From: Lewinella sp041392765
GTDB lineage: Bacteria; Bacteroidota; Bacteroidia; Chitinophagales; Saprospiraceae
Length of the DNA: 64,000 bases
Reading direction: 5' to 3'
Assembly: GCA_041392765.1 (NCBI GenBank)
Contig: JAWKLL010000020.1
Span: forward strand, 1-64,000
Shown: positions 9,467-19,300 of the stretch, in pieces
Layout of the letters: each line of letters begins with the position of its first letter
Position numbering within the stretch: position 1 is the first letter of the stretch
Notes under the pieces: model-generated
Told to the model about the DNA's origin: nothing
The model's input: the letters and a program-made list of their open reading frames with translations, nothing else
Databases searched by the model: none
Translations under genes and position numbers: made by a program

Positions 9467-11472
9467 CGAGCAGAAAATAACAGCGACAAAAGTGCCGAAC
9501 AAGATTTGAAACATTGAAATTCACTTTCCGCATTGCTTTGACAAAGACGGAAATTTTCAATTGGAGAAGTTAAAGCCAACCTGACCGAAAAAAAATCAAA
9601 CTTTCTACCGAGTTACGGCTTAGACTGGTTAGGTAAAAGCTATGCACGGCTTTGGCAAGTGACCCTGCTACAACTTTACTGAAAGCTGACGAAACCCACA
9701 ATAGCCAACCCGAAAATGTCAACGCTGAAAACTTGCTGATAAAAGGCGATAACCTCGAAGTGCTTAAACACCTCGCCAATGCCTACTACGAAAAAGTAAA
9801 AATGATTTACATTGATCCGCCTTACAATACAGGGAGTGACGGGTTTGTGTATAACGACGATAGAAAATTTACCGTAAGAGAATTGCAACATTTGATTGGT
9901 GTTGATGCGGAAAAAGCAAAACGAATCCTCTCCTTTACCCAAAGCAACAGTAACAGCCATTCGGCTTGGCTCACTTTTTTATACCCCAGACTTTACATAG
10001 CAAAACAATTATTAAAGGATGAAGGCGTAATTTTTGTTTCTATTGACGATAATGAAGTGGCGCAACTTCGTTTGCTAATGGATGAAGTTTTTGGGGAAGA
10101 GAATTTTGTGGGGCAAATAACTTTAGTCAATAACCCAAGAGGAAGAGACTATGGTGGAATTGCACAAATGCACGAGTACATTATAGCGTACTCAAAAACC
10201 TTAAATGCAGAAATTAATCTACTTAGTGATAAAAATAAAACTTTTCAATTTCAAGATTCTGTTTCGGGATTTGATTTGCGTGAATTAAGAAATCGAAATA
10301 TCGCATTTAACAAAAGTAATCGACCTAATCTTTATTATCCGTTCTATATAAATGATAATAAGACTATTGACAATGGATTGTTTGAAATTTCCTTAATTAA
10401 GAAAGAAGGTCTTATTGAGCTTTTCCCCAAAGAATCTCAAGGAGTAAAAACTGTTTGGAGGTGGGGAAAAGAAAAGGCCGAAGAAAATCTAAATGTGAAT
10501 ATTGCCGCAAAGTCAATGATAGATGGTGGTTTTCAAATCGTAGAAAAATATCGGAAAGAGGAAAAAATGGCTCGTTCGGTGTGGTGGGATAAAGAAGATA
10601 ATTCAGAAAAAGGAACGATAGAAGTAAAAAAAATATTTGATGGAAAAAAAATATTTGATTTTCCAAAGTCACGAGATGTAATAGAAAAATTGATTGAAAT
10701 GGGAGCGAAAAATAACGACTTCATCCTCGACTTCTTCGCAGGCTCAGGCACCACAGGTGATGCCGTCATGCAACTCAATGCAGAAGACGGCGGCAATAGA
10801 AAATTTATTTTGGTGCAAATACCCGAAGCAATAGATGCCAAAAAAAGCAGAACGGCTTACGACTTTGTAAAAGATGAATTAAAAATTGAAGTACCAACCA
10901 TTTTTGAAATAACCAAAGAGCGTTTATTGAGGGCAGCAAAAAAAATAAATGCAGGATTGGATGAGAAAATTGCCAAACTCAAAAGCGAACTGCCGACCCC
11001 CGAGAATGTGGCGGAAATAGAAAAAATGGAGCTGTGCAAAACCCACAACGCATTTAAAATCTTTGAAACCACGCCTATTTGGGAAGATTACGATTTTGAA
11101 GCTGAGCAGTTTGATGATTCGCAAACGCTGTTTGATGCAGGTAAACTTTCAGAAGATGACATCAAAGCATTGCTCATTACCTGGAAAACGTATGACGGTA
11201 TTGCATTGACACAGGATTTAGAAAGTGTAAATTTGGGTGGTTACACCGCTTATTACGGCAATGGCAGATTGTATTTGATGCACAAAGGCTTTAATACTAA
11301 TCATTTGAAAGCACTCTTGGAAAAAATAGATACAGACAAACATTTTGAACCTAAAAGCATCATCGCCTTTGGTTATCATTTTGAAAGTGCTAGATTGAGG
11401 GAGATTTCTGAAAATGTAAAAACATACAACAACAAAAAGAAGAGCGAGATTGACTTTATAATTAGATATTGA
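9459..11472 (+). CDS. mod: Type III restriction-modification DNA methyltransferase (Mod subunit), frameshifted at the N-terminus
   Basis: Adenine-N6 DNA methyltransferase and specificity subunit of a type III R-M system. The main frame (9652-11472, 606 residues) has the beta-class order: catalytic motif DPPYNTG at 55-61, a variable target-recognition region (about 150-330), and SAM-binding DFFAGSGTT at 360-368. Upstream, IEIHFPHCFDKDGNFQLEKL and YGLDWLGKSYARL, the usual Mod N-terminus, are present but out of frame, so the true start is probably ATG 9459. It is followed by the Fic gene after 4 bases. AT-rich, lysine-rich composition contrasts with the flanks and suggests acquisition. Confidence 0.9.
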
Positions 11473-11476
11473 AACT

Positions 11477-12468
11477 ATGGAACAAAAAAATGAAATCATC
11501 ATTTATCAAACAGCGGATAACGAAACACAAATTTACGTTCGCATTGATAACGAAACAGTTTGGCTATCTCAAAAACAAATGGCAGAGTTGTTTGACAAGG
11601 ACTCTGATACAATAGGTTTACACTTGAAAAATATTTTTCAGGAAGCTGAATTAGAGGAAGATTCAACTACCGAGTTTTTCTCGGTAGTTCAAAAAGAAGG
11701 GGAAAGAGAAGTTAGAAGGAATATAAAATTTTATAATTTAGATGCCATTATTTCGGTTGGATATAGGGTAAAATCGCACAGAGGTGTACAATTTCGCCAA
11801 TGGGCTACCCAACGCTTAAAAGATTATTTGGTAAAGGGCTACGCCATCAACCAAAAGCGATTGGAGGAAAACAAAACGCAGTTTTTGCAAACTTTGGAAG
11901 ATTTAAAGCTTTTGGCCCACAATAATCCAAGCGTAGAAATCAAAGATATTTTAACCCTTATTCAAAATTTTGCCCATACTTGGTTTTCCTTAGACAGCTA
12001 CGACAAAGGTGCGTTTCCAACCAAAGGAACAGAAAAAGAAATCCAAACTTCTGTTGAGGAGTTGTACGGTGATTTACAGAAATTCAAAGCGGAATTGATG
12101 GCAAAAGGGGAAGCTACCGAGCTTTTTGCCCAAGAGAAAACAAAGGGCAACCTGGAAGGCATATTTGGAAGTGTCTTTCAAAGTGTATTCAGTCAGGATG
12201 CCTACCCAAGCATAGAAGAAAAAGCCGCGAACATTTACAATATTTCATCATCAAAAATCATCCGTTCAATGACGGAAACAAACGCAGTGCTGCATTTAGT
12301 TTTATTTGGTTATTGCAAAAAGCCGGGTACGATTTTAAAGATAAAATAAGCCCTCAAGCCCTTACTACCCTTACCATTTTGATAGCTGAATCAAACCCGG
12401 CAGACAAAGATAAAATGATAGGAATCGTTAAATTACTTTTAAATACAGCGAACGATGAAGGGATTTAA
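11477..12468 (+). CDS. RhuM-Fic family protein encoded between mod and res, single frameshift
   Basis: The intact 290-residue frame ends at 12349. It starts with a RhuM-like domain (TVWLSQKQMAELFDKDSDTI, then IKFYNLDAIISVGYRVKSHR, about 28-105), continues with a helical part and enters a Fic fold. A one-base loss near 12240 shifts the frame. Downstream in the corrected frame come YFIIKNHPFNDGNKRSAAF (motif HPFxDGNKR at 12259-12285), KAGYDFKDKISPQALTTLTI and a stop at 12466-12468. Fic domains AMPylate or otherwise modify target proteins. The reconstructed gene overlaps res by 14 bases, so it is an integral part of the R-M operon. Its target is unknown. Confidence 0.82.
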
Positions 12469-15364
12469 CTTTGAAAAAAACCTGACGCATCAGGAAAATG
12501 CCGTAAAAAGTACATTGGCAGTTTTTGAAAACTTGCAAGTACATCCTGTGCCGGAAGTGGATAAAAACTGCATTAATCCTGTTTACAATAAGATTGAAAA
12601 GCAAGGCAATGTTTTCGATAATCAAATTCTGCCAAGAGGCCAATATTATGATAATATCAAAGCCAAACAAAAAGACAATGCGATTGAGGAAAATGTAAAG
12701 TCTAAAAGCAACATCATTGATATAATGATGGAAACAGGAACAGGCAAAACCTACACCTACACCAAAACCATTTTTGAACTCAATAAAAGTTACGGCATTT
12801 TCAAATTCATTGTTGTTGTTCCAACTTTATCTATCAAGGCAGGAACGATTGATTTTTTGAAATCTGATAGTAGCCGTGAGCATTTCAAAGAACAATACGG
12901 TAAAACACTTCACTTGCACATTGTTGAAAGTCAGAAAAACAGCAAGAGCAAAAAGTCCTTCATTCCACCGGCTGTTACCAGTTTTGTTAATGCTGGAAAC
13001 TTTGAAAAAAACAGTATTCAGGTTTTGATTATCAATGCAGGTATGATTAACTCTGAAACAATGCAAAAGAGTTTTGATAAAGGTTTGTTTGATAAATACA
13101 CCGTTCCATTTGATGCCATTGGAGCAACTAAACCTTTTATGATTATTGACGAGCCACACAAATTTGGGCAAGGCAATAAGACCTGGGAGAACATTCAAAA
13201 AATGAAGCCCCAGTTTATTTTGCGTTATGGTGCAACTTTTCAAGGATATGAAAACCTTATTTACACACTAACTGCCGTTGATTCTTTCAACAGAAATTTA
13301 GTGAAAGGAGTTATCGGACATATCACAGAATTTGACAGTGGTAAAAATGCTATTGTAAAATTTATTGATTCAGACGGTACTGAAGCCAGTTTTGAATTGA
13401 TTGAAAACGACAAACGCAAAACTGTAATCGTTTCCAAAAAAGAAAGCCTCAAAAAGGTTCACCCTGAAATGACTGATTTGGGAATTGAGAACCTAAATAA
13501 AAGCACGGTTGTTCTAAGTAACGGATTGGAAATGAAAAAGGGCGATAAAATCAACCCCTATTCGTATGCGGAGAAGTTGCAGGAAACAATGATTCAAAAG
13601 GCAATTAAACACCATTTTGAAATTGAAAGAGAACTCTTAACAAGAGAAGTAAAAATAAAGCCGTTAACGCTTTTCTTCATTGACAACATAGACGAATACC
13701 GAAACAAAGAAGGATATATCAGAAAAACCGTTGAGCAATACATCAAAGCAGAAATTGAGGAATTACTCAAAACAGAAAAGGACACTTTCTATAAAAAGTA
13801 TCTCGAAAAAACTTTACTTGACATAACATTAACACACGCAGGTTATTTCTCAAAAGACAACACCGAGAAAGACGAAGCCATTGAGAAAGAGATTAACGAA
13901 ATTTTGCACGACAAACAAGCAATGCTTGATTTGGAAAATCCAAGACGATTTATTTTTTCAAAATGGACTTTGCGTGAAGGCTGGGACAATCCGAATGTGT
14001 TTCAGATTTGTAAACTTCGTAGCAGTGGAAGTGAAATATCAAAATTGCAAGAAGTTGGACGCGGTTTGCGTTTGCCTGTAAACGAATACGGCAATCGTGT
14101 AAAAGACGAGCAGTTTTATCTCAACTACTTTGTGGACTTTACTGAAAGCGACTTTGTAGATAAATTGGTGAGTGAAATCAATCAGAAATCAGGAGCAATT
14201 TCTTTTGAGCAAGTTCCCGACAAACTCACCGAGCAGATGATTAAAAAGATTTGTGAACTATACGAAACTACCGAAGATGAACTTTTGGAAGTATTGGACA
14301 CAAACAACGTAATCACACGAACAAACTCATTTAAGACAGGCGGTTTTGACTACATCAAACAGAACTATTCAAGAATTTTTGAAGGCGTTAACTCAAACAA
14401 GGTTCGCAAAGCAACTGACCCTAAAAAGAAAGTAGTCGTTAGAACAGAGAAATATCAAGAACTGAAAGACCTTTGGGAAAAACTGAACGAAAAAGTAATC
14501 CTTGAATACAAGTTTGACAACGAAGCAAGTTTCAAAACGCTTTTTACTGATTTTCTGAAAGCTCAAAAAGACAATTTTATTTCTGACGGAATTAATGAGA
14601 GAATTTCAAAAGTTGAAATCAAGGACAACAAAGCAGTAGCAAGCGAACCTGAATCGGTTTACAATCGAAAGACTTCAACAATTTCTATTTTGAAATACAG
14701 CGACTTTTTGAAAGAACTTTCAAAGATTCTAAACATAAATATTACAACAATACACCAATCAATCATTGATGCAGGAACAGACATAAACAAGTATCTCAAC
14801 CAGACGACACTTAGAGTTATCAAACAGAATTTTGACTTTTTCTTAATGACACAAGCCTTTGATAAATATTCGATTGAATATAAAAAGGTTTCTAATAGCA
14901 TTCATCCTACCAAGCTAACAGACGATAAAGGCAATGTGCTAAAAGAAATTTCTGCATCTGATGTTGGCGTTCTGTTTTCAGACGAAGATGTTGCAGACTC
15001 CTACTTCTTTGAAGAATTATATTACGATTCTGATTTAGAAAAAACAAACATCAAAACTGAAATTAAGGAAGTGATTGTGTTTACTAAGATTCCGAAAAAC
15101 TCAATTAAAATCCCAGTTGCAGGCGGTAAATCTTATTCACCTGACTTTGCTTATGTGCTAAAGTTCAAGGACGGAGAGCAAAAACTCAACTTCATCGTAG
15201 AGACAAAAGACGTGAACACTAAAGACGGACTTCGTGACGAAGAAAAATTCAAAATCAAACACGCTGAAAAGTTCTTTGACGGGAAAGTAAAAATTGAGTT
15301 CAGGACACAGTTTAGCAACAACAAAATAGTTGACTTAATCAAAGAACTTGCAGTTAATGAATAG
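12455..15364 (+). CDS. res: Type III restriction endonuclease subunit (Res)
   Basis: 969 residues, intact. ATP-dependent DNA translocase/nuclease that works with Mod. It has Walker A METGTGKT at 92-99, motif II DEPH at 232-235, motif VI QEVGRGLRLP at 532-541, and a C-terminal PD-(D/E)XK nuclease with Asp897 in SPDFAYVLKF and E916-T-K918 in IVETKD. The start ATG 12455 overlaps the end of the Fic reading frame, implying translational coupling. All key catalytic residues are present, so the nuclease is probably active if Mod is functional. Confidence 0.93.
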   Translation: MKGFNFEKNLTHQENAVKSTLAVFENLQVHPVPEVDKNCINPVYNKIEKQGNVFDNQILPRGQYYDNIKAKQKDNAIEENVKSKSNIIDIMMETGTGKTYTYTKTIFELNKSYGIFKFIVVVPTLSIKAGTIDFLKSDSSREHFKEQYGKTLHLHIVESQKNSKSKKSFIPPAVTSFVNAGNFEKNSIQVLIINAGMINSETMQKSFDKGLFDKYTVPFDAIGATKPFMIIDEPHKFGQGNKTWENIQKMKPQFILRYGATFQGYENLIYTLTAVDSFNRNLVKGVIGHITEFDSGKNAIVKFIDSDGTEASFELIENDKRKTVIVSKKESLKKVHPEMTDLGIENLNKSTVVLSNGLEMKKGDKINPYSYAEKLQETMIQKAIKHHFEIERELLTREVKIKPLTLFFIDNIDEYRNKEGYIRKTVEQYIKAEIEELLKTEKDTFYKKYLEKTLLDITLTHAGYFSKDNTEKDEAIEKEINEILHDKQAMLDLENPRRFIFSKWTLREGWDNPNVFQICKLRSSGSEISKLQEVGRGLRLPVNEYGNRVKDEQFYLNYFVDFTESDFVDKLVSEINQKSGAISFEQVPDKLTEQMIKKICELYETTEDELLEVLDTNNVITRTNSFKTGGFDYIKQNYSRIFEGVNSNKVRKATDPKKKVVVRTEKYQELKDLWEKLNEKVILEYKFDNEASFKTLFTDFLKAQKDNFISDGINERISKVEIKDNKAVASEPESVYNRKTSTISILKYSDFLKELSKILNINITTIHQSIIDAGTDINKYLNQTTLRVIKQNFDFFLMTQAFDKYSIEYKKVSNSIHPTKLTDDKGNVLKEISASDVGVLFSDEDVADSYFFEELYYDSDLEKTNIKTEIKEVIVFTKIPKNSIKIPVAGGKSYSPDFAYVLKFKDGEQKLNFIVETKDVNTKDGLRDEEKFKIKHAEKFFDGKVKIEFRTQFSNNKIVDLIKELAVNE

Positions 15365-15526
15365 AGTTGATGATATGGAGGGCTATGGTGGGAAAAAATA
15401 GCCCAGTTGGCACTAATCGAGGCGGCGGAGTGGGAGCTTAGCCTAAGCTAAGTGACCACTTCGGCAACGAAGAGTAGGGACAAGTGGGAATTTTTGCTCC
15501 CATATCGTCTCCATATCACCAATTCT
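15363..15526. repeat. Element with imperfect terminal inverted repeats after res
   Basis: AGAGTTGATGATATGGAG (15363-15380) pairs imperfectly with CTCCATATCACCAATTCT (15509-15526), and the similarity continues inward for about 10 more bases. The left end lies within the res stop codon (15362-15364). No convincing target duplication beyond AAT was seen. Confidence 0.5.
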
Positions 15527-15557
15527 AATAAAGTAACAACAAGCTAACGCACACCCC

Positions 15558-15684
15558 TAAGCTTTGACAAAGAGCTTGCAAACCGAACGCACAACCAAAG
15601 AACCATTGGCGAAGAAATCAACCCCAACTTAAACGGAGTGGCTAAAACATTCTTTGACGATATTCTTAACAAGCGTGAATTATG
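15558..15684 (+). pseudogene. Coding remnant downstream of the R-M operon
   Basis: An open stretch reads SFDKELANRTHNQRTIGEEI, then NPNLNGVAKTFFDDILNKREL and a TGA stop. It lacks a start codon and looks like the 3' end of a small gene lost from the island. No family is recognised. Confidence 0.35.
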
Positions 15685-15715
15685 AATAACAAATCGAATA
15701 GTAAGCACGCAAGCA

Positions 15716-15828
15716 ATTGATAGTCAGTCAGATGTTTTTCGTGCGAGGGATAGGAGCGGACGTGCCGACCGCAGGGAGGTACTGGAGCGGATAGCCCGAC
15801 CCCTGTTTTGCAGGGGGCGCACCCTAAC
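15716..15828. repeat. GC-rich repeat family 3, copy 1
   Basis: The unit includes GTCAGATGTTTTTCGTG, GGAGCGGACGTGCCGACC and CCCGACCCCTGTTTTGCAGG. An inverted copy with over 85% visible identity lies at 60598-60711. Both are outside genes. Confidence 0.7.
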
Positions 15829-15900
15829 AACGTTCTTGGCGTTTAATTATAAAACCACACAGCTTCGAGTAGAGAGGTGAACGATAGCCTGATGCTCCCC

Positions 15901-15934
15901 AAAAAAAAGCCCCCCACCAAAAGGCAGAGGGCTT
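15901..15934 (-). terminator. Rho-independent terminator of the TonB-type receptor gene
   Basis: On the minus strand AAGCCCTCTGCC-TTTT-GGTGGGGGGCTT forms a 12-pair stem (with G-T pairs) and a 4-base loop, followed by a run of T. It lies 30-63 bases after the receptor stop codon. Confidence 0.8.
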
Positions 15935-15963
15935 CTTTTCGTTTATTGCCTTGAAAAGCAAGT

Positions 15964-18900
15964 TTAGAAACTATACCGCAAACCCATTTGCAACTGCCAG
16001 CGAGAAGCGAGGCTAAAGTCGTTGGTGAAGGAGTCTTGCAGGTTGGTATCGAAGCTATAGACGGGGATGCCGTTAGCGACACTCACACCGATGGGTTGTG
16101 TGTTGGTGGGCAATTGGCGCACACCCCAACCGCTGTTGATAAAGTTGCCGAGGTTCAACATATCCAAGCTGAGTTGGATGATGTGGCCGTTGCTCAGTTT
16201 GTAATCTTGCAGTACGCGCACATCCCAGCGGCTGTACCAAGGGCTGAGAATGTCGTATTTCTCGGCGTAGCCACCTCGGTTTTCGTTCAGGTACTCATCC
16301 TGCTGGATAAAGGCTTCCAATGCGCGGCGCTGTGCGTTTTGAGCAGTAGCATCACCCGTGAAAGCCATTTGGTTGATCTCGGTGGCAGTAGGTACGTAGA
16401 TCAGGTCATTGAGTACAGAGCCATCGTTGTTGATGTCGCCGGAGTAGGTATAGGAGAAACGACCTCCTTGTGCATACTCGAAGAAAGCAGCGAACGTAGT
16501 AGCCCAGTTGTTGCCGTACTCGAAACGCTTGTGCATACTGCCCACTACACGGTGACGGTTGCCATACAGCGAAGGTGTCAAACGAGGTGCATTGACGTGC
16601 CCGATAGCTGGGTTGCGCTCATAAGCATCGCTGGAAATTTCCGCTTCGATGGAGCTAGCGTCCTGTGCATCCAAGAAGTTGTAGCCAATGCTGGTAAACC
16701 AGCCGTTGTTCCAGTCTTTGCGTATTTGCAATGAGGCATTGAAGGAGTAGCCCTCGTCCACGTTGGTGAATACGTAGGCATTATTGCCGCGGTCGTTAGC
16801 GGTATAGATGGCACGTTCGTCCACGCCCGTCAGTTTGCCGGTAGGTGGTTTCAAACCGTAGTTGCGCACCATCATAGCATTCTGATCTTTGGTGTAAACC
16901 AAATCAGCAGAAACCGTCCAGCCATTCATTTTTTTGTCGATACCGAGGTTGCTTCTCCAAACCTGTGGGAACTGGAAGGAAGGATCTGTTACCGTGTAGA
17001 ACCATGAATTGGGGTTGGCTACTTGGTTGCCCAACCAAACGAATGGGAAACGCCCCGTGAACAAGCCCGTACCACCGCGCAATACGGTAGTCTGGTCGCC
17101 GGAAAGGTCGTAGTTGAAGCCCAAACGCGGAGAAATAAGCGGGGCGTTGTCGGGTAAAACAGTGTGGTCGAATTTCACTTCATTACCATCCACATCATAG
17201 TAGGGAATGCTGGGGTCATAGCAACAGTTGCGAGCTATGTTTTCCTCAATTTTTTCTGCTGTATTGAAGTAAAGTGGCATATCCATGCGCACACCCAATG
17301 TCAGTTTGAACTGGTCGGTAACGTCAATTTCGTCCTGTACATAGAAAGCAAACTGGCCTACATTGGTTTCTGCTAAGCTCCATCCTGTGTCGTTGTAGCC
17401 ATTGCCTTCGCCATTGAGGGCGTTGAAGGTAGCTTCAGCGGCAGCCACGGCAGCATCCAAAGCACCCGCATTGATGCTGTCCACAAAAGCCTGTGGGCTG
17501 CTGGCACCCGGTAGAAACGGCCCGAAGGCACCGTCGTAAAAACCGAGGTTGAAGCTGTTGTCAAACTCGAAACGCTCCAAGCTAGCACCTACTGTCAGCG
17601 TGTGCTTGTTTAAGAAAATATTGAGGTTGTCCGTCACCTGATAGACATTCTGGTCGAGGCGGTTGTTGACGGAGAAAGGCTCATGGCCAGCTACGATATA
17701 GTTGATACCATCGCGCTGAATCAGGATAGAAGGAAAGGGTGCACTGAATGGGTCGCGAGAATCATTGAAACTCGTAGCACCCACCTGCAACTTGTTCGAC
17801 AGCTTGTCACTAAACATCGCGCGGTATTCTACAATAGCCGAGTGGATAACGTTGTTGATCGCATAACCACTATTGCGGAACTGGAGGGTAGTAGCATCTG
17901 GCCCTCTTCTACCCAATGCTAAAGGGTGGGCAGGTTTTTCTTTGGTAGCATCCAAGAAGTTGTAGGTAGCGGTAAGGGTTTGGTTTTTACCTATGTTCCA
18001 GTCCAACTTGAAGATACCCTTGGTATTTTTTTGTGCGAAGAGGAAGTTTTCGTAAGGGCCAGTTTCATAACCAAAGCGGTTGAAAAGTGCTTGAGAAACT
18101 AACTCTAAGTCGCTGGCTTCCACGCGGGAAACCTGCGCACCGCTTACACCTGAGCGAGCAGCAATGAAGTTGGAACCCAAGTCGCTGCGGTCTTCAATTT
18201 CTGCGTTGGCAAAGAAGAACAGTTTATTCTTGATGATGGGGCCACCCAAGCTGAAACCTGCTTGCAACTGCTTCAGATCTGGAACAAAAATATCATCTCC
18301 AGCCACTTTAGACCCCGTCATATCTTGGTTGCGGAAGAATCCGAACACACTACCCTTGAAGGTGTTAGTACCACTCTTCGTTACAGCGTTCACCGCAGCA
18401 CCCGTAAAGCCCGCTTGTGTCACATCATAAGGAGCAATATTGACCTGAATCTGATCGATGGCATCCAAAGAAATGGGCTGTGCATCGGTCTGTCCGCCGG
18501 GCGTAGCAGCATCCAACCCGAAGGGGTTGTTGAAGATAGAGCCGTCCAAGCTAAAGTTGTTAAACTGGTCGTTGCGGCCTGCAAAGCTGTTGCCATCGGA
18601 TGAAGGTGTCAGGCGCGTATAGTCGGAAGCAGAACGGCTGATCGTAGGTAGGCGAGTCAGCTCAGTACTTCCCACAAGCGTAGCCACACCGGTGCGGTCG
18701 CGGTTCACATTTGGGTCAACCGTGCCGATGACCGTCACGCCTTGAATCTCAATACCTGCATCCAGATCGAAATCTAAGCGAGCCGTCTGGCCCAAAGCCA
18801 AGTAAATGCCTTCCTTCACATCGTCGGAATAGCCCACATACGAAGCCGTTACAGTATAAGGACCTCCTACACGAAGGTTAGGCAGGGTAAAGCGCCCTTC

Positions 18901-19092
18901 TTCGTTGGTTGTAATGCCGTACTCGGTGCCAGTCTCTGTGTTAAGTGCTACCACTGTAGCACCAATCAGCGGTTCGCCCGCCTTGTCGCTCACACTACCC
19001 GCAATAGTAGCCGTAGTGATCTGAGCATTCAACACAAAGCCGAAAGCAACCAGTACCAGCGTCAGTAGTAATGGTAGTTGGTTTGTTCTCAT
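15964..19092 (-). CDS. TonB-dependent receptor-like outer-membrane protein with CarboxypepD_reg N-terminus (Oar-like)
   Basis: About 1042 residues from MRTNQLPLLLTLVL, chosen because a signal peptide ending in FGFVLNAQ follows directly and a -7 box lies at 19132. After the signal comes a carboxypeptidase-regulatory-like domain (TIAGSVSDKAGEPLIGATVV, about 27-110). Then a plug domain (LDGSIFNNPFGLDAATPG; QIQVNIAPYDVTQAGFTGAA; NAVTKSGTNTFKGSVFG) and a large beta-barrel ending in RWQLQMGLRYSF with the terminal aromatic residue. No TonB box is obvious. The order fits Oar-type receptors that move proteins or peptides across the outer membrane; the substrate is not predictable. Intact and followed by a strong terminator. 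Confidence 0.88.
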   Translation of the reverse strand: MRTNQLPLLLTLVLVAFGFVLNAQITTATIAGSVSDKAGEPLIGATVVALNTETGTEYGITTNEEGRFTLPNLRVGGPYTVTASYVGYSDDVKEGIYLALGQTARLDFDLDAGIEIQGVTVIGTVDPNVNRDRTGVATLVGSTELTRLPTISRSASDYTRLTPSSDGNSFAGRNDQFNNFSLDGSIFNNPFGLDAATPGGQTDAQPISLDAIDQIQVNIAPYDVTQAGFTGAAVNAVTKSGTNTFKGSVFGFFRNQDMTGSKVAGDDIFVPDLKQLQAGFSLGGPIIKNKLFFFANAEIEDRSDLGSNFIAARSGVSGAQVSRVEASDLELVSQALFNRFGYETGPYENFLFAQKNTKGIFKLDWNIGKNQTLTATYNFLDATKEKPAHPLALGRRGPDATTLQFRNSGYAINNVIHSAIVEYRAMFSDKLSNKLQVGATSFNDSRDPFSAPFPSILIQRDGINYIVAGHEPFSVNNRLDQNVYQVTDNLNIFLNKHTLTVGASLERFEFDNSFNLGFYDGAFGPFLPGASSPQAFVDSINAGALDAAVAAAEATFNALNGEGNGYNDTGWSLAETNVGQFAFYVQDEIDVTDQFKLTLGVRMDMPLYFNTAEKIEENIARNCCYDPSIPYYDVDGNEVKFDHTVLPDNAPLISPRLGFNYDLSGDQTTVLRGGTGLFTGRFPFVWLGNQVANPNSWFYTVTDPSFQFPQVWRSNLGIDKKMNGWTVSADLVYTKDQNAMMVRNYGLKPPTGKLTGVDERAIYTANDRGNNAYVFTNVDEGYSFNASLQIRKDWNNGWFTSIGYNFLDAQDASSIEAEISSDAYERNPAIGHVNAPRLTPSLYGNRHRVVGSMHKRFEYGNNWATTFAAFFEYAQGGRFSYTYSGDINNDGSVLNDLIYVPTATEINQMAFTGDATAQNAQRRALEAFIQQDEYLNENRGGYAEKYDILSPWYSRWDVRVLQDYKLSNGHIIQLSLDMLNLGNFINSGWGVRQLPTNTQPIGVSVANGIPVYSFDTNLQDSFTNDFSLASRWQLQMGLRYSF

Positions 19093-19131
19093 AACTAAAT
19101 TTGTGAGGTAAGAAAAAGGATTTTGATCCCG

Positions 19132-19139
19132 CAAAGCTA
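19132..19139 (-). promoter_or_regulatory. -7 box (TAGCTTTG) of the receptor gene
   Basis: TAGCTTTG on the minus strand, 40 bases before the ATG at 19092. It lies inside the reading frame of the longer alternative start, which supports the shorter protein. Confidence 0.5.
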
Positions 19140-19300
19140 AACCTAAACGAAACCATTTACTAACATGAAATTTACAATCCTGAAATTATTAACCTTTAGT
19201 TTACAATAAATTAACACAAGAGCAGAAACACACGCCAACCCTTTCTGCTACCCGTGTGCCCTAGCTAAGTAGGTCTAATTTTTCACATCCAAACCCATAC

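Noticed and set aside
15363..15526. Insertion sequence with its own transposase
   Set aside because: Only 164 bases long and without any ORF, so at most a non-autonomous element or a terminator.
16000..18600. Long frames antisense to the TonB-type receptor (for example 15988-16734)
   Set aside because: Shadow frames of a clearly coding strand with low stop frequency.
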